From CAVZAB01 sp963773155 (GTDB lineage Bacteria; Pseudomonadota; Alphaproteobacteria; Rhizobiales; Beijerinckiaceae), in contig CAVZAB010000018.1 of the NCBI GenBank assembly GCA_963773155.1, forward strand, positions 124,001-188,000: a DNA stretch of 64,000 nt, given 5' to 3'. A model generated the notes under the pieces. It was not told the DNA's origin. It searched no databases and saw only the letters and a list, made by a program, of their open reading frames with translations. A program made the translations under genes and the position numbers. Shown piece after piece: positions 1 to 10,738 of this stretch (the first letter of the stretch is position 1; every line of letters begins with the position of its first letter).

Positions 1-380
1 AAGCCGGGGTCAGACACCAAGGGGGTGCCGGCGTCGCACACGAGGGCCAGACTGGCGCCATGCGTGAGACGGGCGATGAGATGCGGTCGGATAACTGCCG
101 CATTGTGCTCGTGATAAGCGATCAGCGGCGTCGCAATACCGTAACGGGCGAGCAGCGTCTTGGTGACGCGGGTGTCCTCGGCGATGATCGCCTGGGCCGC
201 CGCAAGTGTTGCGAGCGCCCGCAGCGAAACGTCGCCGAGATTGCCGATCGGCGTCGCCACGACATGCAGGCCCGGCGCAATCGGTTCGGCCTCGGCCCGC
301 AGCCCAAGCGCGGTGAAGCAGGCGGGACTGTCCTCGGGCGGGCCGGGGCGGCGCATCGGGCGTTCAGTCGTTTTTTTCAT
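1..380 (-). CDS. rsmI: 16S rRNA (cytidine-1402-2'-O)-methyltransferase RsmI, 5' part (runs off the left edge)
   Basis: This is the first 126 codons of a gene read leftward from the ATG at 378-380; the rest lies outside the window. Residues 43-50 read TPIGNLGD, 68-73 EDTRVT and 115-126 CDAGTPLVSDPG, the conserved AdoMet-binding motifs of the RsmI (tetrapyrrole-methylase-like) family. The enzyme 2'-O-methylates C1402 of 16S rRNA in the ribosomal P site. About 37 residues precede the conserved core, a little longer than usual, so the true start could be slightly internal. It is divergent from the lpoA-like gene, the same arrangement as rsmI-lpoA in enterobacteria, which supports both calls. Confidence 0.93.
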   Translation of the reverse strand, partial: MKKTTERPMRRPGPPEDSPACFTALGLRAEAEPIAPGLHVVATPIGNLGDVSLRALATLAAAQAIIAEDTRVTKTLLARYGIATPLIAYHEHNAAVIRPHLIARLTHGASLALVCDAGTPLVSDPG

Positions 381-587
381 AGATCTATTCGTTCGTTATG
401 TAGAACAAAGCTGCCGTCCGTCCAGGCCAATTGGCCGGCCGCCCGCCGGTCGCCGCAGCGCCGGCGTTGCCTGGACCACACAACCGCCGGAATTTCCGGG
501 CCTGGCGGCGAATGTCTGCCGGCGCCGGTTCGCAATGCCATTGTTTTGCTTTAAACGATGGATTGTCGCAAGCGCGAGGAGGACGAA
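381..587. promoter_or_regulatory. Divergent rsmI / lpoA-like intergenic region
   Basis: This 207-bp gap separates two divergent starts and must hold both promoters. The first 40 bp next to rsmI are noticeably AT-richer than the surroundings. No clear -35/-10 pair or operator could be fixed by eye. The lpoA side ends with a strong ribosome binding site, GAGGAGG at 576-582. Confidence 0.4.
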
Positions 588-1787
588 GTGCGAGGCGTGA
601 CATCGGGATCCATTCTGCGGCTCGCGAGCCTCCTGGGCCTCGCCGTGATGCTCGCCGGCTGCAACCAATTCGGGTTCGGCCGGGCCGCCGGCGATTTGCC
701 GCTGAACGCGCCGGTGACCCCCGTGCAGACGATCGGCAACGGCCAGACGCTCGGTTCCGGTCCGGTCAAGGTCGCACTGATCCTGCCTTTGACCCAGGCG
801 AGCGGCGCCAGCGCGGTTGGAACCTCGCTGCGCAATGCGGCGGAGCTGGCGCTTGCCGATTCCGGCAGCAGCGAACTCACCGTGTTGGTCAAGGACGATC
901 GATCGAGTGCCGAAGGCGCCCGTCAAGCCGCTCAGGAGGCGCTCGGCGAGGGCGCCGAATTGCTGATGGGGCCGCTGTTTGCCGCCAATGTCCGCGAAGT
1001 CGGCAGCCTCGCGCGCGCCGCCAACCGCCCGGTCATCGCTTTTTCGACCGATACGTCGGTCGCCTCGCACAATGTTTTCCTGCTGTCCTTCTTGATCGAG
1101 AGTTATGTCGACCGCGTCGTCGAATTCGCCGCCCAGCGCGGCAAGAAATCCTTTGCCGCTCTGGTGCCACAAAGCGATTACGGCAATGTCGCTTTGGCCG
1201 AATTTCAGGCATCGGCGGCCCGCCATGGTGTCCGCGTCCTCTCGATCGAACGCTATGGGCCGGGCGCGGCCGGCCCGGCCGTCCAGCGGATCGCCGGTCT
1301 CGGCGACCAGATTGACGCCCTCTTCATCCCCGAACAGGCGGACGGCATGGTGACGCTTGCCCCGCAGCTCGCCACGAGCGGCCTCGACAGCCGCAAGCTG
1401 CAATTGCTCGGCACCGGTGTGTGGAATGATGCCAGGGTCCTGAAACTGCCGGCCTTGCAGGGGGCCTGGTTTGCGGCGCCGGAAAATGCCGGGTTCAACG
1501 GCTTTGCCCAGCGCTATCGGGCCAAATTCGGGTCCGACCCGGCCCGGATCGCGACGCTCTCCTATGATGCCGTCTCGCTCGCCGCGGCGCTGGCGCGGGC
1601 CCAGGGGACGGGCGCCTTCAACGAAGGCGTTCTCACCAATCCAGCCGGGTTCAACGGCGCCGATGGCGTGTTCCGCTTCCGCGCCGACGGCCAGAACGAG
1701 CGCGGCCTTTCGGTTCTGCAGATCTCCAACGGCGCCGCGACGATCGTCAGCCCGGCCCCGAGATCCTTCGCCGCCGCCAAGAGTTGA
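588..1787 (+). CDS. LpoA/LppC-like lipoprotein (penicillin-binding protein activator family)
   Basis: The gene encodes about 399 residues. The GTG at 588 is preferred because GAGGAGG at 576-582 sits 5 nt before it; an in-frame ATG at 558 has no such site. The N-terminus is a lipoprotein signal peptide: a short basic/polar start, a hydrophobic stretch and a lipobox ending LAGC. The mature protein has a type-1 periplasmic-binding-protein (leucine-binding-like) fold, with a pattern such as KVALILPLT early on. In gammaproteobacteria LpoA activates PBP1A from the outer membrane; in alphaproteobacteria the exact role of these homologues is less certain. The gene is intact and converges on hemW. Confidence 0.85.
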   Translation: MRGVTSGSILRLASLLGLAVMLAGCNQFGFGRAAGDLPLNAPVTPVQTIGNGQTLGSGPVKVALILPLTQASGASAVGTSLRNAAELALADSGSSELTVLVKDDRSSAEGARQAAQEALGEGAELLMGPLFAANVREVGSLARAANRPVIAFSTDTSVASHNVFLLSFLIESYVDRVVEFAAQRGKKSFAALVPQSDYGNVALAEFQASAARHGVRVLSIERYGPGAAGPAVQRIAGLGDQIDALFIPEQADGMVTLAPQLATSGLDSRKLQLLGTGVWNDARVLKLPALQGAWFAAPENAGFNGFAQRYRAKFGSDPARIATLSYDAVSLAAALARAQGTGAFNEGVLTNPAGFNGADGVFRFRADGQNERGLSVLQISNGAATIVSPAPRSFAAAKS

Positions 1788-1821
1788 CAGCCTAACGGCC
1801 GGCGGCGCAAGCCGCGGCTGG

Positions 1822-2985
1822 TCAGGCGGCGAGATCGGCAACCACCGCGTCGAGCACCGGCAATCCCGATGCGGTGACCGTGAGCGTGCCCGCCGCGCTG
1901 ACGCTGATCAGGCCATTCCGGCGCAAGGATTCGATTCGGTGCGGCGCCAGGCTGCGGCCGGCCAGACGTTCGAACCGGGCCAGATCGATGCCTTCGCTCA
2001 GTCTGAGGCCCATCAGCAGAAATTCGTCGGCCGCTTCCTCGCTGCTGAGCGCCGCATCCTCGACGAGCCCATGGCCAACCGACTCGACAAGCCCGAGCCA
2101 AGCTTCCGGCGATTTTTCGGTCGCCTGGGCAAAGCGCTGGCCATCGACGATCAAGCGGCCATGCGCGCCCGGCCCGACGCCGAGATATTCGCCATAGCGC
2201 CAATAGATCAGATTATGGCGGCTTTCCTCTCCGGGCCGGGCGTGATTGGAAATTTCATAGGCCGCGAGCCCGTGCTTGGTGGTCAATTCCTGGGTCACGT
2301 CCCACATGGCCCGGCCGCGTTCGGCGTCGGGGGTGACAAGCTTGCCGGCCCGGGCCAAAGTTTCGAACACGGTGCCGGGTTCGATCGTCAGCTGATAGAG
2401 CGACAAATGCCCCGCCGCATGCGCGAAGGCCTGCTCCAGTTCCCGCCGCCAATCGGCGACGCTCTGGGCGGGCCGTGCGTAGATGAGGTCGAAGGAATAG
2501 CGCGGGAATAGGCCACGCGCTACGGCGAGCGCGCGCACCGCCTCCTCGACCGAGTGCAGGCGGCCGAGCTGGCGCAGATCCTGATCGTTGAGGGCCTGCA
2601 CGCCGAGCGAGACGCGGTTGACGCCGGCCAGCCGGTAGCCGCGGAAACGATCGGCCTCGACGCTGGTCGGATTGGCCTCGAGCGTGATTTCGACATTGTC
2701 GGCGATGGCAAAATGCACGGCGAGGGCATCGACAATTGCCGCGACCGTTTGCGGCCGCATCAGCGAGGGCGTGCCGCCGCCAAAGAAGATCGAACCGACC
2801 GTGCGACCCGGGGCAAGGCTGGCCCGATGCGCCAATTCGCGCTGGAAGGCTTCGACATAGCGCGCCTCGTCGACCGGCGCGGCGCGGACATGGCTGTTGA
2901 AATCGCAATAGGGGCATTTCGACAGACAAAACGGCCAGTGGACATAGATGCCGAAGTCGCCGGTTGCTGACAGATCACGTTTCAT
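1822..2985 (-). CDS. hemW: HemW, heme chaperone / coproporphyrinogen-III-oxidase-like radical SAM protein
   Basis: The gene encodes 387 residues, the usual HemW length. The radical-SAM cluster ligands are C20, C24 and C27 (CLSKCPYC), followed by the AdoMet motif GGGTPS at 69-74. Further on RHNLIYWRYG matches the HNxxYW signature of the HemW/HemN C-terminal domain. HemW binds heme and passes it to acceptor proteins; it lacks the oxidase activity suggested by the older name. It lies 6 nt after rdgB on the same strand, the common rdgB-hemW pair, so co-transcription is likely. It is intact. Confidence 0.95.
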   Translation of the reverse strand: MKRDLSATGDFGIYVHWPFCLSKCPYCDFNSHVRAAPVDEARYVEAFQRELAHRASLAPGRTVGSIFFGGGTPSLMRPQTVAAIVDALAVHFAIADNVEITLEANPTSVEADRFRGYRLAGVNRVSLGVQALNDQDLRQLGRLHSVEEAVRALAVARGLFPRYSFDLIYARPAQSVADWRRELEQAFAHAAGHLSLYQLTIEPGTVFETLARAGKLVTPDAERGRAMWDVTQELTTKHGLAAYEISNHARPGEESRHNLIYWRYGEYLGVGPGAHGRLIVDGQRFAQATEKSPEAWLGLVESVGHGLVEDAALSSEEAADEFLLMGLRLSEGIDLARFERLAGRSLAPHRIESLRRNGLISVSAAGTLTVTASGLPVLDAVVADLAA

Positions 2986-2991
2986 GCGACC

Positions 2992-3663
2992 TTATGGCAT
3001 GACATGGCGGTCGGGGTCACGCGGCTCGTCGGCGCCGAGACAGCGTGCCGCCAGCCATTGAAAGGCGCGGGCGCGATGCGACAAAGCCAGCCTGCCGTCG
3101 GCGGGCATGCCATGTTTTTGCACGCTCGTCATTTCGCCGAAGGTCAGGCGGTGTCCGTCGGGCAGGAACATCGGGTCATAGCCGAAGCCCCGGCTGCCGC
3201 GCGGCGGCCAGATCAGCACCCCGGCGATCGTGCCCTTGACCGTCTCAACATGCCCGTCCGGCCAGGCGATCGACAGAGCGGAGACGAAGCGGGCCCGCCG
3301 TTGCGCCGGTTCGAAGGCATCGCGCTCGCGCAGCCCCGCCTCGATTTTTTCCATCGCTTGCATGAAATCCCCGGCCGGTCCGGCCCAGCGGGCCGAATAA
3401 ATGCCGGGCGCGCCATCGAGCGCCTCGACGCACAGGCCGGAATTGTCGGCAAGCGCCGGAAGCCCCGCCGCCTGCGCGGCCGCCAATGCCTTTAACTCGG
3501 CATTGCCCTGAAAGCTCGTCCCCGTCTCCGCCGGCTCCGGCAATCCGAGTTCCGCCGCCGACCGGGCGACAATGTGGTGGGGGGCCAGCAATTCCTGCAT
3601 TTCCCTGAGCTTGCCGGGATTGTGGGTCGCGATGACGACCTCGCCCCTCAGCCGGCGCGCCAT
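2992..3663 (-). CDS. rdgB: RdgB/HAM1 non-canonical purine NTP pyrophosphatase
   Basis: The protein has about 223 residues. It hydrolyses (d)ITP and XTP to monophosphates, keeping inosine and xanthine out of nucleic acids. Family motifs are visible: ATHNPGKLREMQ near the N-terminus, ADNSGLCVEALDGAPG for metal/substrate binding, and GFGYDPMFLPDG. The ATG at 3663 is chosen over an upstream in-frame start because GGAGAG lies just before it and the protein then begins right before the conserved core. It follows hrpB and precedes hemW by 6 nt. Confidence 0.94.
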   Translation of the reverse strand: MARRLRGEVVIATHNPGKLREMQELLAPHHIVARSAAELGLPEPAETGTSFQGNAELKALAAAQAAGLPALADNSGLCVEALDGAPGIYSARWAGPAGDFMQAMEKIEAGLRERDAFEPAQRRARFVSALSIAWPDGHVETVKGTIAGVLIWPPRGSRGFGYDPMFLPDGHRLTFGEMTSVQKHGMPADGRLALSHRARAFQWLAARCLGADEPRDPDRHVMP

Positions 3664-3741
3664 AGGTCTCTCCGTTGTTTGGGCCGCTGATCGGCCTGCC
3701 CGCAGCGATAGGGGCAAGGCCGGCCGGCTGCAAGCCTCACC

Positions 3742-6230
3742 TCACGCCCCGCCTGGTCTTGCGGGCTGCGTCGGATCGTCCGGCCAGCGGTGACGGGGAT
3801 AGCGGCCCTTCATCTCGGCCCTGACCGCCTGCCAGGAGCCGGCCCAGAATCCCGGCAGGTCGCGGGTAATCTGGACGATGCGGTTGGCCGGCGAGAGCAG
3901 CGCCAAGGTCAGGGGAATGGCCGACTGCCCGAGTTTGGGATGTTCGGCGAGGCCGAAGACGTCCTGGACCCTCAGGCTGACGCGCGGCCCATCCTCGGGC
4001 GAATAATCGATCGCAATCCGGGCGCCGCTCGGGGCCAGGAAACACGCCGGGGCTTGCCGCTCCAGACGCTTGCTCAGTCCAGCCGGCAGCAGCGCCCGCA
4101 GCCCGGCCGCGAGGTCCTCGGTCGAAACCTCGGCAAGCCGGCTCTTACCGATCAGAAAGGGTGCCAGCCAGGCGCCGACGGTTGCCGCCAGGGTCGCATC
4201 GGACAGATCCGGCCAGGTGTCCGGCTCGGTGCGGTAGAGAAAGCCAATCCGATCGCGCCATTGATTCAAAGTCTTGCTCCAGGGCAGGCGCTCGAGCCCG
4301 AGTTTGGCAATGCCGCGCGCCAAAGCCTCGGCGCAGGCCAGGTCGGCCGGTGCCGGCAGCGGCTGCTCGCGCAATAGGATCGCGCCGAGCCGAAGCGATT
4401 TGCGGATCCTGACGCTGGCGCTCGAGGCATCAAAGAAGACGTCCTCGCTGGTCGCCAGCCGATCGGCGGCGACCAGCTCGAGTTCCCCCGCGGTCAGCCG
4501 TGCCGCCGAAAGGATGCGGGCCGAATTGGCCCGGCCCGAAACTTCGGCAACGACCAGGAAATCCTCGCCGGCGAGCGGATCGTCGGCTTCGACCCGGGCG
4601 GCCCGGCCATTGGCCATCACAAATTCGCTGCGGCGGCCGCGCGCCTTGGCGACGCGATCCGGATAGGCGAGCGCCAGCAGCCGGCCGGCGCTCCAGCCGG
4701 GCTCGTCACTGTCGCCGCCGGGGCCGGACGCTTTATGCATCCATGTCTTGGCGAGCCGGCGCACGTCGGTGCTGCGCGGCGATCGGTCGCGCCGCAGCGC
4801 CTCGACCCGCAAGCCGACATCGACGCCGCGTGCCGGCCAGCGCTCGACCAGAACGGCGGCAATTTCGGCCGCCAGACGGGCGCTCGCCTGATTGTGACGC
4901 GCCGCATGCACGACCATCCGGGCAAGACGCGGCGGCAGGGCGAGCGCGCGGATCGCCTGGCCCTCGCTGCTCAGCCGCCCGTCGGCGTCAAGCGCGCCGA
5001 TCGCCTGCAGGAAAGTGCGTGCCCGGACGCTCGCTCGAGCCGGCGGCGGATCGAGGAATGGCAAATGCGAAGGGTCGCCGACGCCCCAATGCGCCAGGTC
5101 CAGGATCAGGCCGCTGAGATCGGCGGACAGAATCTCCGGCCGGGCGAAGGGCTCGAGCGCCGCCGTGCCGGCCGCTTCCCACAGGCGGTAGCACAAGCCT
5201 GGCCCGGTCCGCCCGGCCCGTCCGCGCCGCTGGTCGGCCGCGGCTTGCGAGACTCGGACCGTCTCCAGACGGCTCATGCCGATGTCCGGCTCGTAGCGGG
5301 GCACCCGGGCGAGCCCGGAATCGATGACCAGCCGAATCCCTTCGATGGTCAGCGAGGTCTCCGCGATCGAACTGGCGAGCACGATTTTGCGGCGCCCGGC
5401 GCTCGGGGCGGCGATCGCCAGGTCCTGGGCGGCGCGATCAAGGCCGCCATAGAGCGGCACCACATCAGTCGCTGGCGCTCGCACTTTTGCCGCTAGCAGG
5501 GTCGCGACGCGCTGAATTTCGGCCTGGCCGGGCAGGAAGACCAGAATCGAGCCCGGTTCGCTGGCATGCGCTGCCGTCACGCATTGGGCGACCTCCTCTT
5601 CAAGCCTCTTCGTCGGATCACGTCCGACATAGCGTGTTTCGACCGGAAAGCTGCGGCCTTGGCTGACGATGACCGGGGTTGCCTCGCCGAGCAGCCGCCC
5701 GATCCGCTGATCGTCGAGCGTTGCCGACATGACGAGAATGCGTAGATCCTCGCGCAGCCCCGCCTGGGCGTCGAGGCAGAGCGCCAGGCCAAGGTCGGCA
5801 TCGAGCGATCTTTCGTGGAATTCGTCGAAGATAACCAGGGCCGTCCCGGTCAAGGTCGGGTCGTCGAGAATCATCCGCGCGAATACGCCATCGGTGACGA
5901 TTTCAACCCGCGTTTCCGCCGAGACCAGCGATTGCGAGCGGATTTCGCAAGTCCGATCGTCCGGCCGAGCACCTCGCCCAGGCTCTGAGCCATGTGCGCC
6001 GCCGCGGCCCGCGCCGCCAAGCGTCGCGGTTCGAGGACTAGGATCTTGCCCGTGCCGCGCCAGGCGGCCTCGAGCAGGGCAAGCGGCACTCTGGTCGTCT
6101 TGCCGGCCCCGGGCGGGGCGACCAGCACCGCGTTGCGATGCCGGCCAAGCGCCTCCTGCACCGCAGCAAGCACGGTGTCGATCGGCAGCGGCGCATTGCG
6201 GCTCGGCAGGGGTCGGCAATCGGTCGGCAT
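3742..6230 (-). CDS. hrpB: ATP-dependent RNA helicase HrpB (one frameshift as read)
   Basis: This is a DEAH-box-type helicase of about 830 residues, normal HrpB length. Motif I is APPGAGKTT (residues 38-46), motif II is DEFHERSLD, motif III is SAT, and the C-terminal HrpB domain is complete. The first ~95 residues are in one frame and the remainder in another. The switch falls near 5950, between GRTIGL and IRSQSLVSAETRVEIVT, and fits a single missing base. Flanking protein is well conserved, so a sequence error is as likely as a mutation. Substrate RNA is unknown. It is the likely first gene of hrpB-rdgB-hemW and is divergent from kup. Confidence 0.88.
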
Positions 6231-6382
6231 TGGCCTTGTCTTGCGAAGCGGTGCGGCAATTTGCGCTGGCCCATCTTCTTGCGCAGTGCCCCTTCTCGCG
6301 CAAGCGGGAAACGGGTATATCGACGGGCCGCCAAGCGGCTCGCCGGGACTGGCGGGGTTCTCAACAGGTGCGAGTGGTTGCA

Positions 6383-8310
6383 ATGGCGGATCCGGTCGAT
6401 CAAGGTCTACGCTTGGCCGCACTGTCGCCGACCTTGCCGGCCGAACTCGCCCATCCGCCGCAAAATTTCTGGGCGCTGGTGGTCGGCTCGATTGGTGTCG
6501 TCTATGGCGACATTGGGACCAGCCCGCTCTATGCGTTGAAGGCGGCGCTCGACCATGTCAAGGACACCGGCGCGCTGGATTCCGAAGTGATCGGCATCGT
6601 CTCGCTCCTGATCTGGGCGCTGATTTTCACGGTCACCGTGAAATATGTCTTCTTCCTGATGTTTGCCGATAACAAGGGCGAGGGCGGCACGCTGTCGCTG
6701 ATGGCGCTGGCGCAAAAGGCGATGGGCCGGCGGGCCCAGGCGGTGTTTCTGCTCGGCGTCGCTGGTGCCGCATTGTTTTCCGGGGACGCCATCATCACCC
6801 CGGCGATTTCGGTTCTGTCCGCCGTCGAGGGTCTCAATATCGTTTCGCCGGAATTGTCGAAATTCATTCTGCCGATAACGGTGTGCATTCTGATCGCGCT
6901 GTTCTTGTTCCAAACCGCCGGCACCGAGCGGGTCGCACGACTTCTTCGGTCCGATCATGATCGTCTTCTTTGCCGTACTCGCGGTTCTCGGCCTGATTCA
7001 TATTGCCGATTCGCCGCAGATCTTTTCGCGATCAATCCGCTCAACGGCCTTTCCTTTCTGTTCGGCAATGGGTCTGCCGGCTTCGTCACGCTGGGCCTCG
7101 TTTTTCTCGCCGTCACCGGCGCCGAGGCGCTTTATGCCGACATGGGCCATTTCGGCCGGGCGCCGATCCAGCTCGCCTGGATTATGTTCATTCTGCCAGC
7201 GCTGCTGCTCAATTATCTCGGCCAGGGGGCGTTGATCCTGCACGACAGCGCCGCCGCGCACGACCCGTTCTATCTGCTGGCGCCGCCCTGGGCCCTGATC
7301 CCCTTGGTCTGTCTGTCGACAATCGCCACTGTCATCGCCAGTCAGGCAGTGATCACCGGCGCCTTTTCGCTGGTCCGCCAGGCGATCCAGCTCGGCCTGC
7401 TGCCGCGCATGGAAATTCAGCACACGTCGGAGACGCTCGAGGGGCGCATTTACGTGCCGCGGGTCAATCGGCTGATGCTGATCGGCGTCCTGATTCTCGT
7501 GATGATGTTCAAGACCTCGGATTCGCTTGCCAATGCCTATGGCATTGCGGTGACCGGCACGATGGTGGTGACGACGGCGCTGGCCTTCGTCGTCGTTTGG
7601 AAATTGTGGAACTGGCCGCTGTGGGGCTCGCTCCTGTTCGTGTCCTTCTTCCTGGTCATCGACCTCGCTTTTCTGGCGGCCAATCTGGTTAAGGTGCTCG
7701 ACGGCGGCTGGGTACCGCTGCTCCTCGGCGCCTTTGCGATGATCATCATGTGGACCTGGGTGCGCGGCACGACATTGCTGGCCCAGAAGACCCACAAGGA
7801 TTCGATCGCCGATCCAGGATCTGATACGCCAGCTCGGCAAGAGCAAGCCGACCCGGGTGCCGGGCACCGCGATTTTCCTGACCAGCGATCCCGACGTCGC
7901 GCCCTCCGCCCTGATGCACAATCTCAAGCACAATAAGGTGCTGCATGAGCGGATCATCGTGATGTCCGTTCGCACCGAAAACCAGCCGCGGGTCGCCGCC
8001 GTCAACCGTTTCGAAATCACCAAACTTTCCGACGATTTCACCAAGATCGTCCTCCATTACGGCTTTATGGAAAGTCCGCGCATTCCCGAAGCTCTTGGCC
8101 AGTTTGCGCAAATTCGGCGAGAAATACGAAATCATGAAGACCTCGTTTTTTCTCGGCCGGCGCACGATCAAGGCTTCGGCCAGTTCCGGCATGCCGATCT
8201 GGCAGGACAAGCTTTTCATCGCTCTGTCGAAACAGGCCGCCACCGCGACCGACTTCTTCGCCATTCCCTCCGAGCGCGTCGTCGAATTGGGCGCCCAGGT
8301 CACGGTGTGA
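6383..8310 (+). pseudogene. kup: Kup low-affinity K+ uptake transporter (four frameshifts as read)
   Basis: The full-length Kup sequence is present, from the conserved N-terminus (GVVYGDIGTSPLYA) through about 12 membrane segments to a C-terminus (RVVELGAQVTV) very like E. coli Kup. The reading frame shifts near 6941 (+1 base), 7026 (-1), 7811 (+1) and 8097 (+1). The first two compensate, leaving a stretch of about 27 residues out of frame. No substitution-type stop was found in the correct frames. Kup is a K+/H+ symporter of the inner membrane. The start ATG at 6383 fits the family but has only a weak ribosome binding site. It converges on maeB. As written it cannot make full-length protein. 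Confidence 0.88.
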
Positions 8311-8323
8311 CCGCGGACTTCCT

Positions 8324-10617
8324 TCAGCCGCCTATATTGAAGGCCGCCAGCGCCGCCATATTGACGATATCGCTGTCCTTGGCGCCGAGCGGCACGATCT
8401 GGACGGCTTGTCGAGACCAACGATCATCGGGCCGATAACGGTCGCGCCGCCCAGTTCCTGCAGCATTTTGGTGGCGATCGAGGCCGAATGAAAGGCCGGC
8501 ATTACCAGAACATTGGCGGTGTCCGACAGGCGGCAGAACGGATAAGCTGGTCATCAACGCCTGGTTGAGCGCGACGTCTGCCGCCATTTCGCCGTCATAC
8601 TCGAAATCGACGCGGCGCCGGTCGAGCAGCCGGACCGCTTCCTGCACTTTCAACGAGCGCTCGCCCGGCGGATGGCCGAAGTTGGAAAATGCCAGCATGG
8701 CGACGCGCGGCTCATAGCCGAGCCGGCGCGCGACGCCGGCGGCCTCGATGGCGATCAGCGCGAGATCCTCGGCCGACGGCATTTCGGTGATCGCCGTGTC
8801 GGCGACGATGCACCGGTCGGCCGCGCGCCAGCACCAAGCGAGACGCCGATCAGTCGATGGCCGGGTTTCGGATCGATGACGCGGCGCACTTCGTCGAGGC
8901 AGATCGAGAAATTGCGGGTCGTGCCCGTCACCATTGCATCGGCGTCGCCGGTCGCGACCATCGCCGCGGCGAAATGATTGCGATCCTGATTGATCAGGCT
9001 CTGGCAATCGCGAAACAGGAAGCCCTTGCGCTGCAGCCGCTCATAGAGGAACTGCGCATAGATGCGACGTTGCGCTGCGACAGCCGCGCATTGTGGATTT
9101 CAATCCCGTTGCGCTCGTCGAGATCGATGCCGGCGGCGACCGCCGTATCGCGGATTCGTCTTCGCGCCCGACCAAGATCGCCTTGCCGAGGCCCTGGGTC
9201 GACAAAGGACGTCGGCGGCGCGGATGACCTGCTCCTCTTCGCCCTCGGCAAAGACCACCCGCTTGGGATAGCGGCGCACCCGTTCGATGGTGCGTTGCAG
9301 GGCACCGGCGATCGGGTCCCGCCGGCCGAGAGCTGCGCCGGTAGGCGGTCATGTCGACGATCGGCTTGCGCGCGACGCCGCTATCCATCGCCGCCTTGGC
9401 GACGGCCGGCGAGACAACGTGGATCAGCCGCGGGTCGAACGGCACCGGTATGATGTAGTCGCGGCCGAAGCGCGGGCGGGCGCCCTCGTAGGCGGCGGCC
9501 ACCTCATCAGGCACGTCCTCTCGGGCAAGCTCCGCGAGCGCATGCGCCGCGGCGATCTTCATTTCCATATTGATGGTTGTCGCGCGGACATCGAGGGCGC
9601 CGCGAAAAATATAGGGAAAGCCGAGGACGTTATTGATCTGGTTCGGATAGTCGGAACGCCCGGTCGCGATGATCACGTCGTGGCGGACCGCGCGCGCGTC
9701 CTCCGGCGTGATTTCCGGGTCCGGATTGGCCATCGCGAAAATGATCGGATCGGCGGCCATAGTCCCGACCATCTGCGGCGTCAGCGCGCCCTTCGCCGAG
9801 AGACCGAAAAAAATATCGGCGCCGACCATCGCCTCCTCGAGACTGCGCAGCGGCGTGTCGATCGCATGCGCCGATTTCCACTGGTTCATGCCCTTGCTGC
9901 GGCCGCGATAGACGACACCCTTGGTATCGCACAAAATGACGTTGTCGGGCGCAAAGCCGAGCGCTTTGATCAGGTCGAGACAGGCGATTCCGGCCGCGCC
10001 GGCGCCGTTGCAGACAAGCTTGGTCTTGCTGATGTCGCGGCCGGTCAGATGGATGGCATTGATCATGCCGGCCGCGGTGATGATGGCGGTGCCGTGCTGG
10101 TCGTCGTGAAACACCGGAATGTTCATCAGTTCGCGCAACCGCTCCTCGATGATGAAACATTCGGGCGCCTTGATGTCCTCGAGATTGATGCCGCCGAAGG
10201 TCGGGCCGAGAAAACGCACCGCATTGATGAATTCCTCGGGATTCTCGAGTGTCGATCTCGAGGTCGATCGAATCGATGTCGGCGAAGCGTTTGAACAGGA
10301 CCGCCTTGCCCTCCATGACCGGCTTGGCCGCCGAGCGCCCCGAGATTGCCGAGGCCGAGAATGGCGGTGCCATTGGTGATGACACCGACTAGATTGCCCC
10401 TGGTCGTGTAGTCGAAAGCGGTCGCGGGATCTTCGTGGATCGCCTTGACCGGGACCGCCACGCCCGGCGAATAGGCAAGCGAGAGATCGCGCTGCGTCGC
10501 CATCGGCTTGGTGGCGATGATTTCGAGCTTGCCGGGCCTGCCCTTGGAGTGAAACTGCAGGGCTTCCTGATCGGTGAATGTCGGCCGTTTTGGTCGGTTC
10601 TTCGGGTCATCTGCCAT
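8324..10617 (-). pseudogene. maeB: NADP-dependent malic enzyme, MaeB type with phosphotransacetylase-like domain (about ten frameshifts as read)
   Basis: All parts of a MaeB-type protein (~760 residues) can be followed in order. They are the malic N-domain (DLSLAYSPGVA), the NAD(P) domain with GAGAAGIACLDL, and the PTA-like domain ending SDIVNMAALAAFNIGG. The frame changes about ten times, near 10332, 10248, 9322, 9205, 9157, 9062, 8836, 8822, 8546 and 8405, each by one base. The longest unbroken part is roughly 9330-10240. The enzyme decarboxylates malate to pyruvate; the PTA-like domain is regulatory. Divergent pairing with mutS is familiar in Rhizobiales. Error and decay cannot be separated by eye. 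Confidence 0.87.
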
Positions 10618-10738
10618 GACAGGAATCCACATGTGTGTTCGGCAAGCTAACCTAGCCGCCCATCCCCCCTGTTCACAAGCGAGCGCGCCACGGCGGCCGC
10701 AAGGTGCGCCGCGGCCGCCGCTTTGCTAGCTTGCCAGG

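Noticed and set aside
396..1841. Long 481-codon open frame on the minus strand opposite the lpoA-like gene
   Set aside because: It is a GC-rich shadow of a clear lipoprotein gene; its translation is rich in Arg/Gly/Gln with no family motif.
6900..8110. Programmed ribosomal frameshifting in kup
   Set aside because: Four shifts with no slippery heptamer or conserved structure, and many more in maeB next door; error or decay explains them better.
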